5,455 bases of DNA from Frankiales bacterium (GTDB lineage: Bacteria > Actinomycetota > Actinomycetes > Mycobacteriales > SCTD01). The stretch is from positions 1 to 5,455 of the forward strand of contig JAODNF010000426.1 of NCBI GenBank assembly GCA_025464915.1, in the 5' to 3' direction. Every line of letters starts with the position of its first letter. The stretch's first letter is position 1. Both the position numbers and the translations under genes were made by a program. A model generated the notes under the pieces. That model saw only the letters and a list, made by a program, of their open reading frames with translations. It was not told the DNA's origin and ran no database searches. Of the stretch, positions 5,204 to 5,455 are shown one piece after another.

Positions 5204-5455
5204 TCAGACGAGCTTGACGTTGCTCGCTGGCTCGGGGGTGGACGCCAGCTCCTCACGAGGCGCGGGCACCGATCGCCTCGGCGGCCGCTCGCCGTGGAGG
5301 AACCGCAGGAGGAGGCCGAGCACCGGCACCCCGGCGAGCGCCGCCCACGGCGACAGCGCGGTCGACAGGGCGGTCGCGACGAGGACGAGGCCGCCGGTGA
5401 CCAGCTGCCAGGACCGTTGCGGGCGGGCGATGTCGAGCACCGCGCAGCCGGCACC
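5204..5455 (-). CDS. Small membrane protein, C-terminal part, function unknown (runs off right edge)
   Basis: The frame is open from the right edge to a TGA at 5206-5204, giving 83 residues. Two hydrophobic segments (around LVTGGLVLVATALSTAL and AALAGVPVLGLLLRFL) are followed by a charged, proline-rich tail that ends NVKLV. In the 78 codons from the GTG at 5440 only five end in A or T, which supports real coding. That GTG could be a start, but it has no Shine-Dalgarno sequence and the frame is still open above it, so a longer protein beginning outside the window is more likely. I do not recognise the family; a DUF2892- or DUF4395-like membrane segment was considered without a convincing match. 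It points the same way as the DGPF-sigma pair, but the predicted promoter between them argues for separate units. Confidence 0.6.
   Translation of the reverse strand, partial: GAGCAVLDIARPQRSWQLVTGGLVLVATALSTALSPWAALAGVPVLGLLLRFLHGERPPRRSVPAPREELASTPEPASNVKLV

Overview
The window is very GC-rich. Its coding frames end almost every codon in G or C, GTG starts are common, and the stops are TGA or TAG. With the gene families present (DUF4331, an ECF42-type sigma factor paired with a DGPF protein, and a secreted-domain HPLGN nickel/cobalt-type transporter), this points to a high-GC actinomycete chromosome. The genus cannot be fixed from the sequence. I see no RNA gene, CRISPR array, insertion sequence or clear Rho-independent terminator.

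Left part, 1-3570. A DUF4331 exported protein runs leftward and leaves the window (1-493, minus). Across a 147-base divergent intergenic region (494-640), a two-gene unit runs rightward: a COG2215/RcnA-like nickel/cobalt transporter with an extracytoplasmic domain, a canonical EF-hand loop and a histidine-rich loop (641-2257), then a TPR-repeat protein with an N-terminal hydrophobic segment starting 2 bases after the transporter stop (2260-3570). The intergenic region holds a perfect 8+8 inverted repeat, a 10-base direct repeat spaced two helical turns apart, and a small hairpin covering the transporter ribosome binding site. I infer an envelope-located, metal-related module, but no substrate is proven.

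Right part, 3515-5203. An ECF42-type sigma factor (3515-4720, minus) follows a DGPF/YCII-family protein (4717-5121, minus), and their stop and start overlap by 4 bases. Upstream of the pair, TGTCGA-N17-CGAC matches the ECF42 promoter signature as I recall it, so the pair probably transcribes itself. The sigma gene and the TPR gene converge and share 56 bases of 3' coding sequence. At the right edge is the C-terminal part of a small membrane protein of unknown function (5204-5455, minus).

There is no gene-free stretch longer than 300 bases. The two intergenic regions are 494-640 and 5122-5203.
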